Assembly: GCA_963749145.1 (NCBI GenBank)
Contig: CAVVLN010000001.1
Coordinates: 1,550,001 to 1,614,000, forward strand
DNA: 64,000 nucleotides
Direction: 5' to 3'
From: JASHPR01 sp963749145
Lineage (GTDB): Bacteria; Actinomycetota; Actinomycetes; Streptosporangiales; Streptosporangiaceae
A model generated the notes under the pieces. The model did not search any database and had not been told where the DNA came from. It saw nothing but the letters and a program-made list of their open reading frames with translations. The translations under genes were made by a program, and so were the position numbers. Below are positions 28,213 through 35,677 of this stretch, one piece after another; position 1 is the first letter of the stretch; every line of letters starts with the position of its first letter.

Positions 28213-28871
28213 CGGCCACGCCAGCGGCCGGCCCCGCGGGCCTGCTCCGGCGGCTGGTCCGGGTGGCGCCGCGGTCGCGGCTGCGGGGCCGGGCCGGGTC
28301 CGGCGGCGAGCTGTGGTTCGTGATCTCCGGCCGCGGCCGGCTCGCAGCCGGGGAAGCCGGCCCGGGCGGCCTGTCTTCCGCGGTCGGCCCGGATACCGGG
28401 GTGTGGCTGCCGCCCCGGTCCGGCTACCGGTTCGAGGCCGGCCCGGGTGCCGGGCTGGCCTTCGACGCGGTGGCGCTGCCCCCGGCGAAACCCGGGAGCG
28501 CCGCGGCCGCCGGACCGCCGCGCCTGTCCGAGCTGAGGGACTGCGCGGTCGAGCGGACCGGTGACCGCCGGTTCCGGGTGCTGCTCGGCCCCGGCCGCGG
28601 GTGCGAGGCGGCGACCCAGTTCGTGGGCGAGATCCCGCCCGGCCGGGCACCCGAGCACCGCCACCCCTACGACGAGATGGTGCTGGTGCTCGAGGGGACG
28701 GGCGTGGCGCACGCGCGCGGCGGCGACCGGCCGCTGGCCCCCGGGGCCCGCATCCACCTGCCGCCGGGCGTGCCGCACTGCCTGGAGAACACCGGGCCGG
28801 GCCTGCTCGTGGTCCTGGGCGTGTTCCACCCGGGCGGCAGCCCGGCCGTCAAGCAGGAATCCTCGCGATGA
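28209..28871 (+). CDS. Bicupin protein
   Basis: 220 residues with two cupin halves. The N-terminal half (about 10-85) has the barrel pattern but poor metal ligands. The C-terminal half (about 120-215) has the metal motif APEHRHPYDEMVLVLEGTG and the partner strand HLPPGVPHCLENTGPG. Likely a metal-dependent isomerase or dioxygenase-like enzyme acting with the PLP protein encoded upstream. Its stop overlaps the ATG of a cyclase stub. Confidence 0.8.
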   Translation: MTATPAAGPAGLLRRLVRVAPRSRLRGRAGSGGELWFVISGRGRLAAGEAGPGGLSSAVGPDTGVWLPPRSGYRFEAGPGAGLAFDAVALPPAKPGSAAAAGPPRLSELRDCAVERTGDRRFRVLLGPGRGCEAATQFVGEIPPGRAPEHRHPYDEMVLVLEGTGVAHARGGDRPLAPGARIHLPPGVPHCLENTGPGLLVVLGVFHPGGSPAVKQESSR

Positions 28872-28915
28872 GGGTCGTCGACCTGACCCAGCCCATGACG
28901 GCGCGCGACCTGTGA
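28868..28915 (+). pseudogene. Stub of a cyclase-family (kynurenine formamidase-like) gene
   Basis: ATG at 28868 overlaps the cupin stop (ATGA) and reads MRVVDLTQPMTARDL then stop. The first ten residues are the classic start of cyclase-family metal hydrolases, which continue for about 200 more residues including HxGTH motifs. Nothing further remains before the convergent gene ends 4 bases later, so the rest was deleted. Confidence 0.55.
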
Positions 28916-28918
28916 CCG

Positions 28919-29800
28919 TCAGGTCTGCAGCGGCATCATCTCGGCGACGAACCGGCCGAGGAACGCGTCCAATGAGCTCCGCGGGTCCGCGGGCCTGATC
29001 ACGAACTTGGTGAGGCCGGCGGCCACGTACTCCTCGATCATCCGCCGCGCGTCCGGCCAGCTCGCGGCGACCAGGCTGGCCGGGTCGGCGTCCGGCCGCC
29101 GCGCCGTCGCCGCGGCGATCAGGGCGTCCGGGATGCCCTCGGTCGCGACCGCCAGGCTGATCCCGTAGTGATCTTCCTCGACCTCGCGGCCTGCCGCCGC
29201 AGCCGCCTCCTTGATGGCCGCGCGCCCCGCGGCCGCCTCGGGGGGCGTGATGAAGCTGGCCAGCCAGCCGTCGGCGAGCCGGCCAACCCGGCGCAGCGCC
29301 CCGGGCGCGGTGCCGCCCAGCCAGACGTCGAGAGGCTTGGCCGGGCGCGGCCCGACGCTCGCGCCCTCGACGGTGAAGAACTGGCCGGCGAACGACACGG
29401 TGTCCTGCCGCAGCAACAGCCGCAGCAATTCCAGCGACTCGTCGAATACCTCGGCGCGCGGTCCGGGCACCTCGAACAGCTGCCGCTCGCTGCGCCGGGC
29501 GGGCCGCAGGCCGAAGACCGGCAGCACCCGCGCCGGCGCGAGCCCGGCCATCGAGACGAGCTGCTTGGCGACCAGGACCGGGTGGCGTCCGGGGAGCACC
29601 GATATCCCGGTGCCGACCTTGAGCCGCGAGGTCCGCGACAGCGCGTACGCCATCCCGACGAAGGGCTCCACCAGCGAGCCGTACACCATCTCCGGCAGCC
29701 ACAGCGAGTCGACCCCGGCCCGCTCGAGCTCATCGACGGCCGCGGCGAACTCGCCGGGGAGGCCCGCCGATCCGAGCGCGATCCCGATCCGAACCTTCAC
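28919..29800 (-). CDS. LLM-class F420-dependent oxidoreductase
   Basis: 293 residues of the luciferase-like TIM barrel. Typical patterns are KVRIGIALGSAG at the start, RTSRLKVGTGISVLPGRHPV near 60-80, and GPRPAKPLDVWLGGTAPGALR near 150. This group in actinomycetes usually uses F420 rather than FMN. Substrate unknown. The start is ATG at 29800. It converges on the cupin operon, close to the deletion that removed the cyclase. Confidence 0.84.
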   Translation of the reverse strand: MKVRIGIALGSAGLPGEFAAAVDELERAGVDSLWLPEMVYGSLVEPFVGMAYALSRTSRLKVGTGISVLPGRHPVLVAKQLVSMAGLAPARVLPVFGLRPARRSERQLFEVPGPRAEVFDESLELLRLLLRQDTVSFAGQFFTVEGASVGPRPAKPLDVWLGGTAPGALRRVGRLADGWLASFITPPEAAAGRAAIKEAAAAAGREVEEDHYGISLAVATEGIPDALIAAATARRPDADPASLVAASWPDARRMIEEYVAAGLTKFVIRPADPRSSLDAFLGRFVAEMMPLQT

Positions 29801-29879
29801 CCGCTCATCTCATCACGAACGGCCCGGCCGGGCGCGCGTCAGCCAGCCCTGCACCTCCCGACCGAGGCGAGCACGGACG

Positions 29880-31817
29880 TCAGCCAACCCTGTCCCCCGA
29901 CCCAGCGAGCGCGAACGCGAGCAGCGACGCGGCCGTGTAGTCGTCGGCAGGCTCAACCGACGGCCAGCTCACCACGTTGTCCTCGTAGCCGGCCACGGCG
30001 CTGTTGAACGGCTTGAAGTGGCCCGCGCGGCAGGCCTTCATCCCGGTGACGGTGCCGAGGCCCGCGAAGTTGGCCGGGCTGCTCGGGCCGTCGGTCGTGG
30101 CCCCGAGCTGGATGTTGCCGTGCCCGTTCAGGGAGCCGGCCAGGTTCGCGATCTCGCTCTGCATGCAGTGCGGGAACGTGGTGCCGGCCCCGACCACGAA
30201 CGAGCTGCCCCAGGCGTTTGCGCCGAGCGCGAAGTTCAGCTGCTGCTGCGCGAACGACCGGTAGGCCGGTGAGCCGCCGTAGCGCTGGTACAGGGCGTTG
30301 GTGATGTACAAGCCGAAGGCGTGCGGCGTGGCATCGCTCTGGCCGAGCTGCGTGCCGAGCTGGAACGGGTCGCCCCGCGCGGTGAGCTCGCCGAGCCGCA
30401 GCTGCGCGGCCAGGTCGTTCAGCAGCGCGTCCGGGGCGATGACCGGCGGGAACGGCGCCTGCCGCATCGCCTGCAGCAGCTCGGCCTCGGCGACCGCGCC
30501 GTTGTCGTAGAGGTTGAACGTGTCACCGCCGGCCGGGTGGCCCTGGGCTATGTACGCCTCCGCCCAGGTGGCCGCGACCTGCAAGTCATGGTGCACCTGC
30601 CAGGCCGGGGCGCCGAGCGCCTCGTCGGCGAGCGCGATCTCGGCCGCACCCCAGAGCATGTCGCTCTTCCACTCGGTGCCCGGGTAGTAGTCGTACGGGT
30701 ATGTGGTGACGATCTGGCCGACGTTGGTCGTCTTGGCCATGGCGTAGACGCCGCGGGCCAGCGCCAGCAGGTGCGCGGCGCCGGCCGGGTCGGTCTTGGC
30801 GGCGAGCTGGGCGCCGAGCGCGAAGTCGGCGGCGAAGCGGCCGGCCAGGTCCGGGCTGACCGGCTTTCCGGGCGGCGCGGCCTCGAACACCGGCCGGTAC
30901 TTGACGTAGTAGGCGGTGGGCCCGGGGTTGCCGCCGGGCTTGACGTTCATCCGGTCCTCCTGCTGCGGCAGGAACCAGAAGTTGTAGTCGCCCTGGATCG
31001 TGTTGCTCGCGTTGCCGTTCCCGATGCCAACCTGGATGTACAGCAGCTTTGTGGCCGGGTTCCACAGCTTGCGCAGCCAGCTCAGGCCGAACTCGGCCTC
31101 GGGCCGGAGCGTGCGGTACTGGCCGGGGAAGTCGCGGGCCGCGATCAGCATGAGCGCGTCGGCGTAGCTGGCCGTGTAGCCGAACTTCTCGTACCCGCCG
31201 CCGGCGTCGAACCAGCCGCCGCCGACGTTGACCGGGCCGCCGATCCTGGTCAGCTTGCCGAGCAGGTTGTCGTTGCTGTCGTAGCGCGGGTCGGCGTAGA
31301 CGTACGCGCGCCGGTCGGTGAGGTTGGCCGGCTTGCGGTCGAGCACCGAGGAAACCACGTCGCCGCCGTCGCGCTCCGAGGTGAAATAGCGCACCGCGTT
31401 GAGCACGAGACGGTGATAGAGCGCCCCCGCCCCGGCGATCCGGAACGGCGGCGACACAACCGGCGGCGCGCCGGCGATCTCGACCCGGTAGCGACCGGGG
31501 CGCCGCAGCGCGGAGAAGTCGAGCTGGTACACCGCCTGGTAGTTGACGTTCCATCGTCCGAGGTCATCGGCGGACCGGCCGCGGAACACCACGCCGCGAC
31601 CGCCGGCGACCGTGAAGCTGACGCTGCGCACCGCCCGGGGCAGCATGGCGAAGGCGACCTTGGTGCTCCGCGGCGCGTACCCGACCTGGTTGACCCGCAC
31701 CACCATTGCCGCGGCCGCTGGCACCGCCGTTACCCGCACCGCGCTCACCGCCGCACCTGCCTGCGGTGCCGCCCACGCCACGGCCGTTCCCAGCATCACC
31801 GCCGTCGTCAGCGCCAC
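29880..31817 (-). CDS. Secreted glycoside hydrolase family 9 (endoglucanase-type)
   Basis: 645 residues: a signal peptide (about 1-22), an Ig-like CelD_N domain (about 38-130, VRVNQVGYAPRSTKVAF), then the GH9 (alpha/alpha)6 barrel. The catalytic-base region is NVGGGWFDAGGGYEKFGYTA, and the catalytic acid is probably Glu622 in PSVEPADDYTAASLLA near the C-terminus. GH9 enzymes cut beta-1,4-glucans by inversion. No carbohydrate-binding module is present. It is flanked on both sides by GC-rich repeats. Confidence 0.87.
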   Translation of the reverse strand: MALTTAVMLGTAVAWAAPQAGAAVSAVRVTAVPAAAAMVVRVNQVGYAPRSTKVAFAMLPRAVRSVSFTVAGGRGVVFRGRSADDLGRWNVNYQAVYQLDFSALRRPGRYRVEIAGAPPVVSPPFRIAGAGALYHRLVLNAVRYFTSERDGGDVVSSVLDRKPANLTDRRAYVYADPRYDSNDNLLGKLTRIGGPVNVGGGWFDAGGGYEKFGYTASYADALMLIAARDFPGQYRTLRPEAEFGLSWLRKLWNPATKLLYIQVGIGNGNASNTIQGDYNFWFLPQQEDRMNVKPGGNPGPTAYYVKYRPVFEAAPPGKPVSPDLAGRFAADFALGAQLAAKTDPAGAAHLLALARGVYAMAKTTNVGQIVTTYPYDYYPGTEWKSDMLWGAAEIALADEALGAPAWQVHHDLQVAATWAEAYIAQGHPAGGDTFNLYDNGAVAEAELLQAMRQAPFPPVIAPDALLNDLAAQLRLGELTARGDPFQLGTQLGQSDATPHAFGLYITNALYQRYGGSPAYRSFAQQQLNFALGANAWGSSFVVGAGTTFPHCMQSEIANLAGSLNGHGNIQLGATTDGPSSPANFAGLGTVTGMKACRAGHFKPFNSAVAGYEDNVVSWPSVEPADDYTAASLLAFALAGSGDRVG

Positions 31818-31924
31818 GAACGCGGGCCAGCCCGACGAACGGGCCAGCCGGACGCGGGCCAGCCCAGCGAGCGGGCCAGCCGGGACGCGGGTCGGCCCAG
31901 CGAGCGGGCTAGCCGGACGCGGGC
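31818..31924. repeat. 33-bp degenerate tandem repeat, about 3.3 copies
   Basis: Units begin GACGCGGGCCAGCCCAGCG and lie at 31818-31850, 31851-31883 and 31884-31915, with a partial fourth. They fill the gap between the GH9 start and the stop of the fused gene, and the last unit covers the 6PGDH stop codon. Confidence 0.8.
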
Positions 31925-32949
31925 TTCTCGTCGTGGCCGCCGAACTGCTTGCGCATCGCGGACAGCGCCTTGTCGGCGAACAGGTCGAGCTGGCGGGAGG
32001 AGAACCGCGAGTACAGCGAGCCGGTCAGAATCGGAGTCGGCACGCCCTCGTCGATCGCGGCGATCGAGGTCCAGCGGCCCTCGCCGGAGTCCGAGACCCG
32101 CCCGGAGAAGTTGGCCAGGTCCGGGGACTCATAGAGCGAGATCGCCAGCAGGTCGAGCAGCCAGGAGCCGATCACGCTGCCCCGGCGCCAGACCTCGGCC
32201 ACCGAGGTCGTGTCGATGTCGTACTGGTAGAACTCGGGGTGCTCCAGCGGGGCGGTCTCCGCGTCGGACTCCTGCTTGCGCGTGCCGATGTCGGCGTTGT
32301 GCAGCACGTTCAGCCCCTCGCCCAGGGCCGCCATCATCCCGTACTCGATCCCGTTGTGGACCATCTTGACGAAGTGGCCAGCGCCGTTCGAGCCGCAATG
32401 CAGCCAGCCCTCCTCGCACGGGGCGGGCTCGCCGGTCCGGCCCGGGGTGCGCTCGGCCGCCGCCACGCCGGGCGCGATCGAGCGGAACAGCGGGGCCACG
32501 TGAGCCACCGCGTCGGCGTCGCCGCCGATCATCAGGCAGTAGCCGCGGTCCAGCCCCCAGACCCCGCCGCTGGTCCCGCAGTCGATCAGCCGGATGCCGC
32601 GCCCGGCCAGCCGGGCGGCGCGGGCGATGTCGTCGCGGTAGTAGGAGTTGCCGCCGTCGATGATGATGTCGCCCGGCTCCATGCGCTTGGCCAGCTCGTC
32701 GATCGTGTCACCGGTGATCTCGCCGGCGGGCACCATCACCCACGCCGCCCGCGGCTTGGTCAGCGCGGCCACGAACTCGTCCAGCGACGAGGTCCCGGTC
32801 GCGCCCTCCCCGGCTAGCTGCTGCACCGGCGCCGGATTGCGGTCGTACACCACGCACTGGTGGCCGTCGCGCATCAGCCGGCGCACCAGGTTGGCCCCCA
32901 TCCGGCCCAGCCCCACCATGCCGAGCTGCCGGGTCTCAGTGGCTGGCAT
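31909..32949 (-). CDS. gnd: 6-phosphogluconate dehydrogenase, short type, with its own start
   Basis: The second half of the fused frame could also be made alone. ATG at 32949 is preceded by GGGAGG at 5 bases spacing, a strong ribosome site that would be pointless in a pure fusion. The 346-residue protein has the Rossmann motif GMVGLGRMGANLVRRL, substrate motif IIIDGGNSYYRDD and catalytic GAGHFVKMVHNGIEYGM. It is the ~300-346 residue, often NAD-linked, class that lacks the long C-terminal domain of E. coli Gnd. Confidence 0.8.
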   Translation of the reverse strand: MPATETRQLGMVGLGRMGANLVRRLMRDGHQCVVYDRNPAPVQQLAGEGATGTSSLDEFVAALTKPRAAWVMVPAGEITGDTIDELAKRMEPGDIIIDGGNSYYRDDIARAARLAGRGIRLIDCGTSGGVWGLDRGYCLMIGGDADAVAHVAPLFRSIAPGVAAAERTPGRTGEPAPCEEGWLHCGSNGAGHFVKMVHNGIEYGMMAALGEGLNVLHNADIGTRKQESDAETAPLEHPEFYQYDIDTTSVAEVWRRGSVIGSWLLDLLAISLYESPDLANFSGRVSDSGEGRWTSIAAIDEGVPTPILTGSLYSRFSSRQLDLFADKALSAMRKQFGGHDEKPASG

Positions 32950-34434
32950 CGCGTCCTCCCTTGTCTGATTCGTTGCCGGCCTGGCCCGAGCCACCGCCCG
33001 AGCCAACGCCCGAGTCGCCGCCGAGCCGCCCGAGCCATCGGGCAGCCAGGGCTGGTGCCACTCGGCGTACCCGTGGACCAGCCGGGACGCCTGCTCCGGC
33101 CCCCACGATCCCTGCGGGTAGGTCACCACGGGCGGTGCGTGGTCCAGCAGCGGCTGCACCACTCGCCAGGTCTCCTCCACCGAGTCCTCGCGGGTGAACA
33201 GGTGGTCGTCCCCGGCCATGGCGTCGCCCAGCAGCCGCTCGTAGGGCTCCAGCGCCGGGCCGAGTTCCTGGGTGAAGGACATGTCGAGGTTCACCGTCCG
33301 CCAGGACTGCTGCTCGGCGCCCCGCGAGGTCAGCCCGGCCCGCAGCCCGGGGTTCGGGTCGACGCGCAGCACGATCTGGTTCGGCTCGCTGCGATGTACC
33401 CCGCCGATGAAGCGCAGCCGGGGCGGCCGCCGGAACACCAGCCGCACCTCGGTCACCCGGGTGGGCAGCGCCTTGCCCGCGCGGATGAAGAACGGCACCC
33501 CGGCCCAGCGCCAGTTGTCCACCTCCAGCCGCAGCGCGGCGAAGGTCTCGGTGCCGGACTTGCTGGCCACCCCCGGCACCTGGAGGTAGCCCTGGTACTG
33601 GCCGCGCACGTACTGCGCCGGGTCGGCGTCCGGCATGGACCGGAAGACCTCGGCCTTCTTGTCCCGCAGGTCGTCGGCGGACGCCCCGATCGGCGGCTCC
33701 ATCGCGACCAGGGACAGCACCTGGAGCAGGTGGTTCTGCACCACGTCCCGCAGCGCCCCCACCGGGTCGTAGAAGCTGCCCCGGTCCTCGACCCCGAAGT
33801 CCTCGGCCATGGTGATCTGCACGCAGGACACGTGGTCCCGGTTCCACACCGGCTCGAGGAACTCGTTGGCGAACCGGATGTACTGGATCTCCAGCACCGG
33901 CTCCTTGCCGAGGAAGTGGTCGATCCGCAGGATCTGGTTCTCCCTCAGGCTGCGGCGCAGGTCGGCGTTGAGCGCGCGCGCCGAGGCCAGGTCGTGCCCG
34001 AACGGCTTCTCCACTATCACCCGGGCGTCCTTGGTCAGCCCGGCCTTGGCCAGCGAATCCACCACGCTGGCGAACAGCGACGGCGGGATCTCCAGGTAGA
34101 ACAGCGGGTGGTCCAGGCCGGAGAGGGCATGGCCCAGCCGCTGGTAGAGGTCCACGCTGGTGAAGTCGCCGCCGACGTAGGACAGGCGCCGGGCCAGCCG
34201 CGAGAACACCGCGTCGTCGATCGGCTCGCCGGTGTCCTTGATCGTCTGCCGGGCGCTCTCGACCACGTGCTCGGCGGACCAGTTCTGCCTGGCCACGCCG
34301 ATCACCGGGCAGTTCAGGCGGTGCCGGGCCTCCAGCCGGTACAGGGCCCGCAGTGTCTGTTTCCTGGCCAGGTCGCCGGTGATCCCGAAGATCACCAGGA
34401 CGCCGGCTTCCGGTGCCTTAACCCGAGGGTCCAC
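31909..34434 (-). CDS. zwf-gnd: Glucose-6-phosphate dehydrogenase fused in frame to 6-phosphogluconate dehydrogenase
   Basis: A single 841-codon frame. Residues 1-~470 are a complete G6PDH: NADP motif VIFGITGDLARK, active-site RIDHFLGKEPVLEIQYIRFA and the usual C-terminus EWHQPWLPD. A low-complexity linker (~471-495) leads without a stop into a complete 6PGDH of the short (~346-residue) type from Met496. The fusion would run the two NADP(H)/NAD(H) steps of the oxidative pentose phosphate pathway, leaving 6-phosphogluconolactonase to a separate enzyme. The linker is encoded by an uneven 12-bp repeat; with one 4-bp change the G6PDH frame would stop at 32936 instead. Start is GTG at 34434. Confidence 0.85.
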   Translation of the reverse strand: MDPRVKAPEAGVLVIFGITGDLARKQTLRALYRLEARHRLNCPVIGVARQNWSAEHVVESARQTIKDTGEPIDDAVFSRLARRLSYVGGDFTSVDLYQRLGHALSGLDHPLFYLEIPPSLFASVVDSLAKAGLTKDARVIVEKPFGHDLASARALNADLRRSLRENQILRIDHFLGKEPVLEIQYIRFANEFLEPVWNRDHVSCVQITMAEDFGVEDRGSFYDPVGALRDVVQNHLLQVLSLVAMEPPIGASADDLRDKKAEVFRSMPDADPAQYVRGQYQGYLQVPGVASKSGTETFAALRLEVDNWRWAGVPFFIRAGKALPTRVTEVRLVFRRPPRLRFIGGVHRSEPNQIVLRVDPNPGLRAGLTSRGAEQQSWRTVNLDMSFTQELGPALEPYERLLGDAMAGDDHLFTREDSVEETWRVVQPLLDHAPPVVTYPQGSWGPEQASRLVHGYAEWHQPWLPDGSGGSAATRALARAVARARPATNQTREDAMPATETRQLGMVGLGRMGANLVRRLMRDGHQCVVYDRNPAPVQQLAGEGATGTSSLDEFVAALTKPRAAWVMVPAGEITGDTIDELAKRMEPGDIIIDGGNSYYRDDIARAARLAGRGIRLIDCGTSGGVWGLDRGYCLMIGGDADAVAHVAPLFRSIAPGVAAAERTPGRTGEPAPCEEGWLHCGSNGAGHFVKMVHNGIEYGMMAALGEGLNVLHNADIGTRKQESDAETAPLEHPEFYQYDIDTTSVAEVWRRGSVIGSWLLDLLAISLYESPDLANFSGRVSDSGEGRWTSIAAIDEGVPTPILTGSLYSRFSSRQLDLFADKALSAMRKQFGGHDEKPASG
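32984..33039. repeat. 12-bp tandem repeat with one 8-bp unit in the zwf/gnd linker
   Basis: Units: GCCCGAGCCACC (32984-32995), GCCCGAGCCAAC (32996-33007), GCCCGAGTCGCC (33008-33019), a short GCCGAGCC (33020-33027) and GCCCGAGCCATC (33028-33039). The 8-bp unit is the only one that shifts frame. It marks where zwf leaves the Gly-Ser-rich frame ending at 32936 and enters the gnd frame. Confidence 0.88.
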
Positions 34435-34545
34435 GGTCTGTGACGCTACACTGCCCGGCTCGCTCGCCCGTGACCAGGGGGAGGAAGATCTCGTCGACGA
34501 TCTCGGTCAGCCCGGCGTCCGGCACCGGCCGCCGGGTCAGTCCGC
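34418..34545 (-). pseudogene. C-terminal fragment of a TetR-family regulator
   Basis: On the minus strand about 40 codons read PDAGLTEIVDEIFLPLVTGE and end at a TAA (34418-34420) that overlaps the zwf start. This is the usual last helix and tail of TetR repressors. No HTH or core precedes it; the frame meets drrB-like sequence of the opposite strand at about 34545. Confidence 0.5.
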
Positions 34546-34738
34546 CTGATCGCCGGCTGGAACCCGGTCAGCGCCGTCGCCGCGGCCGCCCGGCAGCCGT
34601 GGGCCAACCCCGACCCGGCCGGCCCGGGCTGGCCGATGCAGCATCCCGTCGCCGCGGCGCTGCTGTGGTCGGCCGGGCTGATCGCGGCGGCGGGCCCCGC
34701 TGGCCACGGTGGCGTACCGGCGCCGCGTCCGCGACTAG
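34546..34738 (+). pseudogene. C-terminal fragment of a DrrB-like ABC-2 permease
   Basis: About 63 codons read NPVSAVAAAARQPWANP, then WPMQHPVAAALLWSAGLI, which is the final extracytoplasmic loop and last helix of DrrB/ABC-2 exporters. A frameshift precedes the normal end ATVAYRRRVRD and its TAG at 34736-34738. All upstream helices and any drrA are missing. Confidence 0.6.
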
Positions 34739-35649
34739 TGCAGCTGGGCGTTGAGCGCGCCCCAGGCCGCAGTGCGCGGCCGCGCCTCGACCGCCCCGGT
34801 GACGCTGTGGCGCAGGAACAGCAGGCCCGGCTGGCCGGACAGCTCGCGGGCCTTGACCCGGTGCCCGTCGGCCATGGTCACGATCGTGCCCGCGGTGAGG
34901 TACAGCCCGGCCTCGACCACGCAGTCGTCGCCGAGCGAGATGCCGAGCCCGGAGTTGGCGCCGAGCAGGCACCGCTCGCCCACCGAGACGCGATCCTTGC
35001 CGCCGCCGGACAGCGTGCCCATGATCGAGGCGCCGCCGCCGACGTCGGTGCCCGCGCCGACCACCACGCCCTGGCTGATCCGGCCCTCGACCATGCAGGC
35101 GCCGAGCGTGCCCGCGTTGTAGTTGACGAACCCCTCGTGCATGACCGTGGTGCCCTCGGCCAGGTGGGCGCCGAGCCGGACCCGGCTCGCGTCGGCCACC
35201 CGGACCCCGGACGGGACCACGTAGTCGAGCATGCGCGGGAACTTGTCCAGGGACTGCACCTCCAGCGGGCGCCCGGCCGCCCGGGCCCGCCGCTGCGCCG
35301 CGACCGCGCCGGCCGCGTCCACCGGGCCCGCGGTGGTCCAGCAGACCGTCGGCAGCACGCTGAAGATGCCGTCGACGTTGATGCTGTTCGGCGGGGTCAG
35401 CCGGTGCGAGATCAGGTGCAGCCGCAGGTAGGCATCGCCCGCGTCACCCGGCGGCGCGTCGAGATCGGCGATGACCACGCGCCGGTGCGTGACGGACACC
35501 GCCCGGACGGGGTCCGCGCGGTCCGGCTCGGCGCCCGCCGCGGCGGCTTCCGGGGACGGCCCCAGCCGGGGATCGGGGAAGAAGTAGTCCAGCGCCGCGC
35601 CGGCCTCGGTCACGGTGACGACCGCGTCCCCCCATGCCTGTCTGGTCAC
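34735..35649 (-). CDS. dapD: Tetrahydrodipicolinate N-succinyltransferase
   Basis: 304 residues. The N-terminal domain has the actinobacterial DapD pattern (HLISHRLTPPNSINVDGIF), and the left-handed beta-helix follows with hexapeptide strands such as HEGFVNYNAGTLGACMVEGR and GGGASIMGTLSGGGKDRV. It adds succinyl from succinyl-CoA to tetrahydrodipicolinate in lysine/DAP synthesis. GTG start at 35649; the stop overlaps the drrB remnant's TAG. It lies 28 bases downstream of the leuS stop on the same strand. Confidence 0.95.
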   Translation of the reverse strand: MTRQAWGDAVVTVTEAGAALDYFFPDPRLGPSPEAAAAGAEPDRADPVRAVSVTHRRVVIADLDAPPGDAGDAYLRLHLISHRLTPPNSINVDGIFSVLPTVCWTTAGPVDAAGAVAAQRRARAAGRPLEVQSLDKFPRMLDYVVPSGVRVADASRVRLGAHLAEGTTVMHEGFVNYNAGTLGACMVEGRISQGVVVGAGTDVGGGASIMGTLSGGGKDRVSVGERCLLGANSGLGISLGDDCVVEAGLYLTAGTIVTMADGHRVKARELSGQPGLLFLRHSVTGAVEARPRTAAWGALNAQLH

Positions 35650-35677
35650 GGCATGAACCTACCGGATCGCCGGCCGG

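Noticed and set aside
34440..34754. Short plus-strand gene upstream of dapD
   Set aside because: Better explained as the overlap of the tetR and drrB remnants; the frame itself has no family features.
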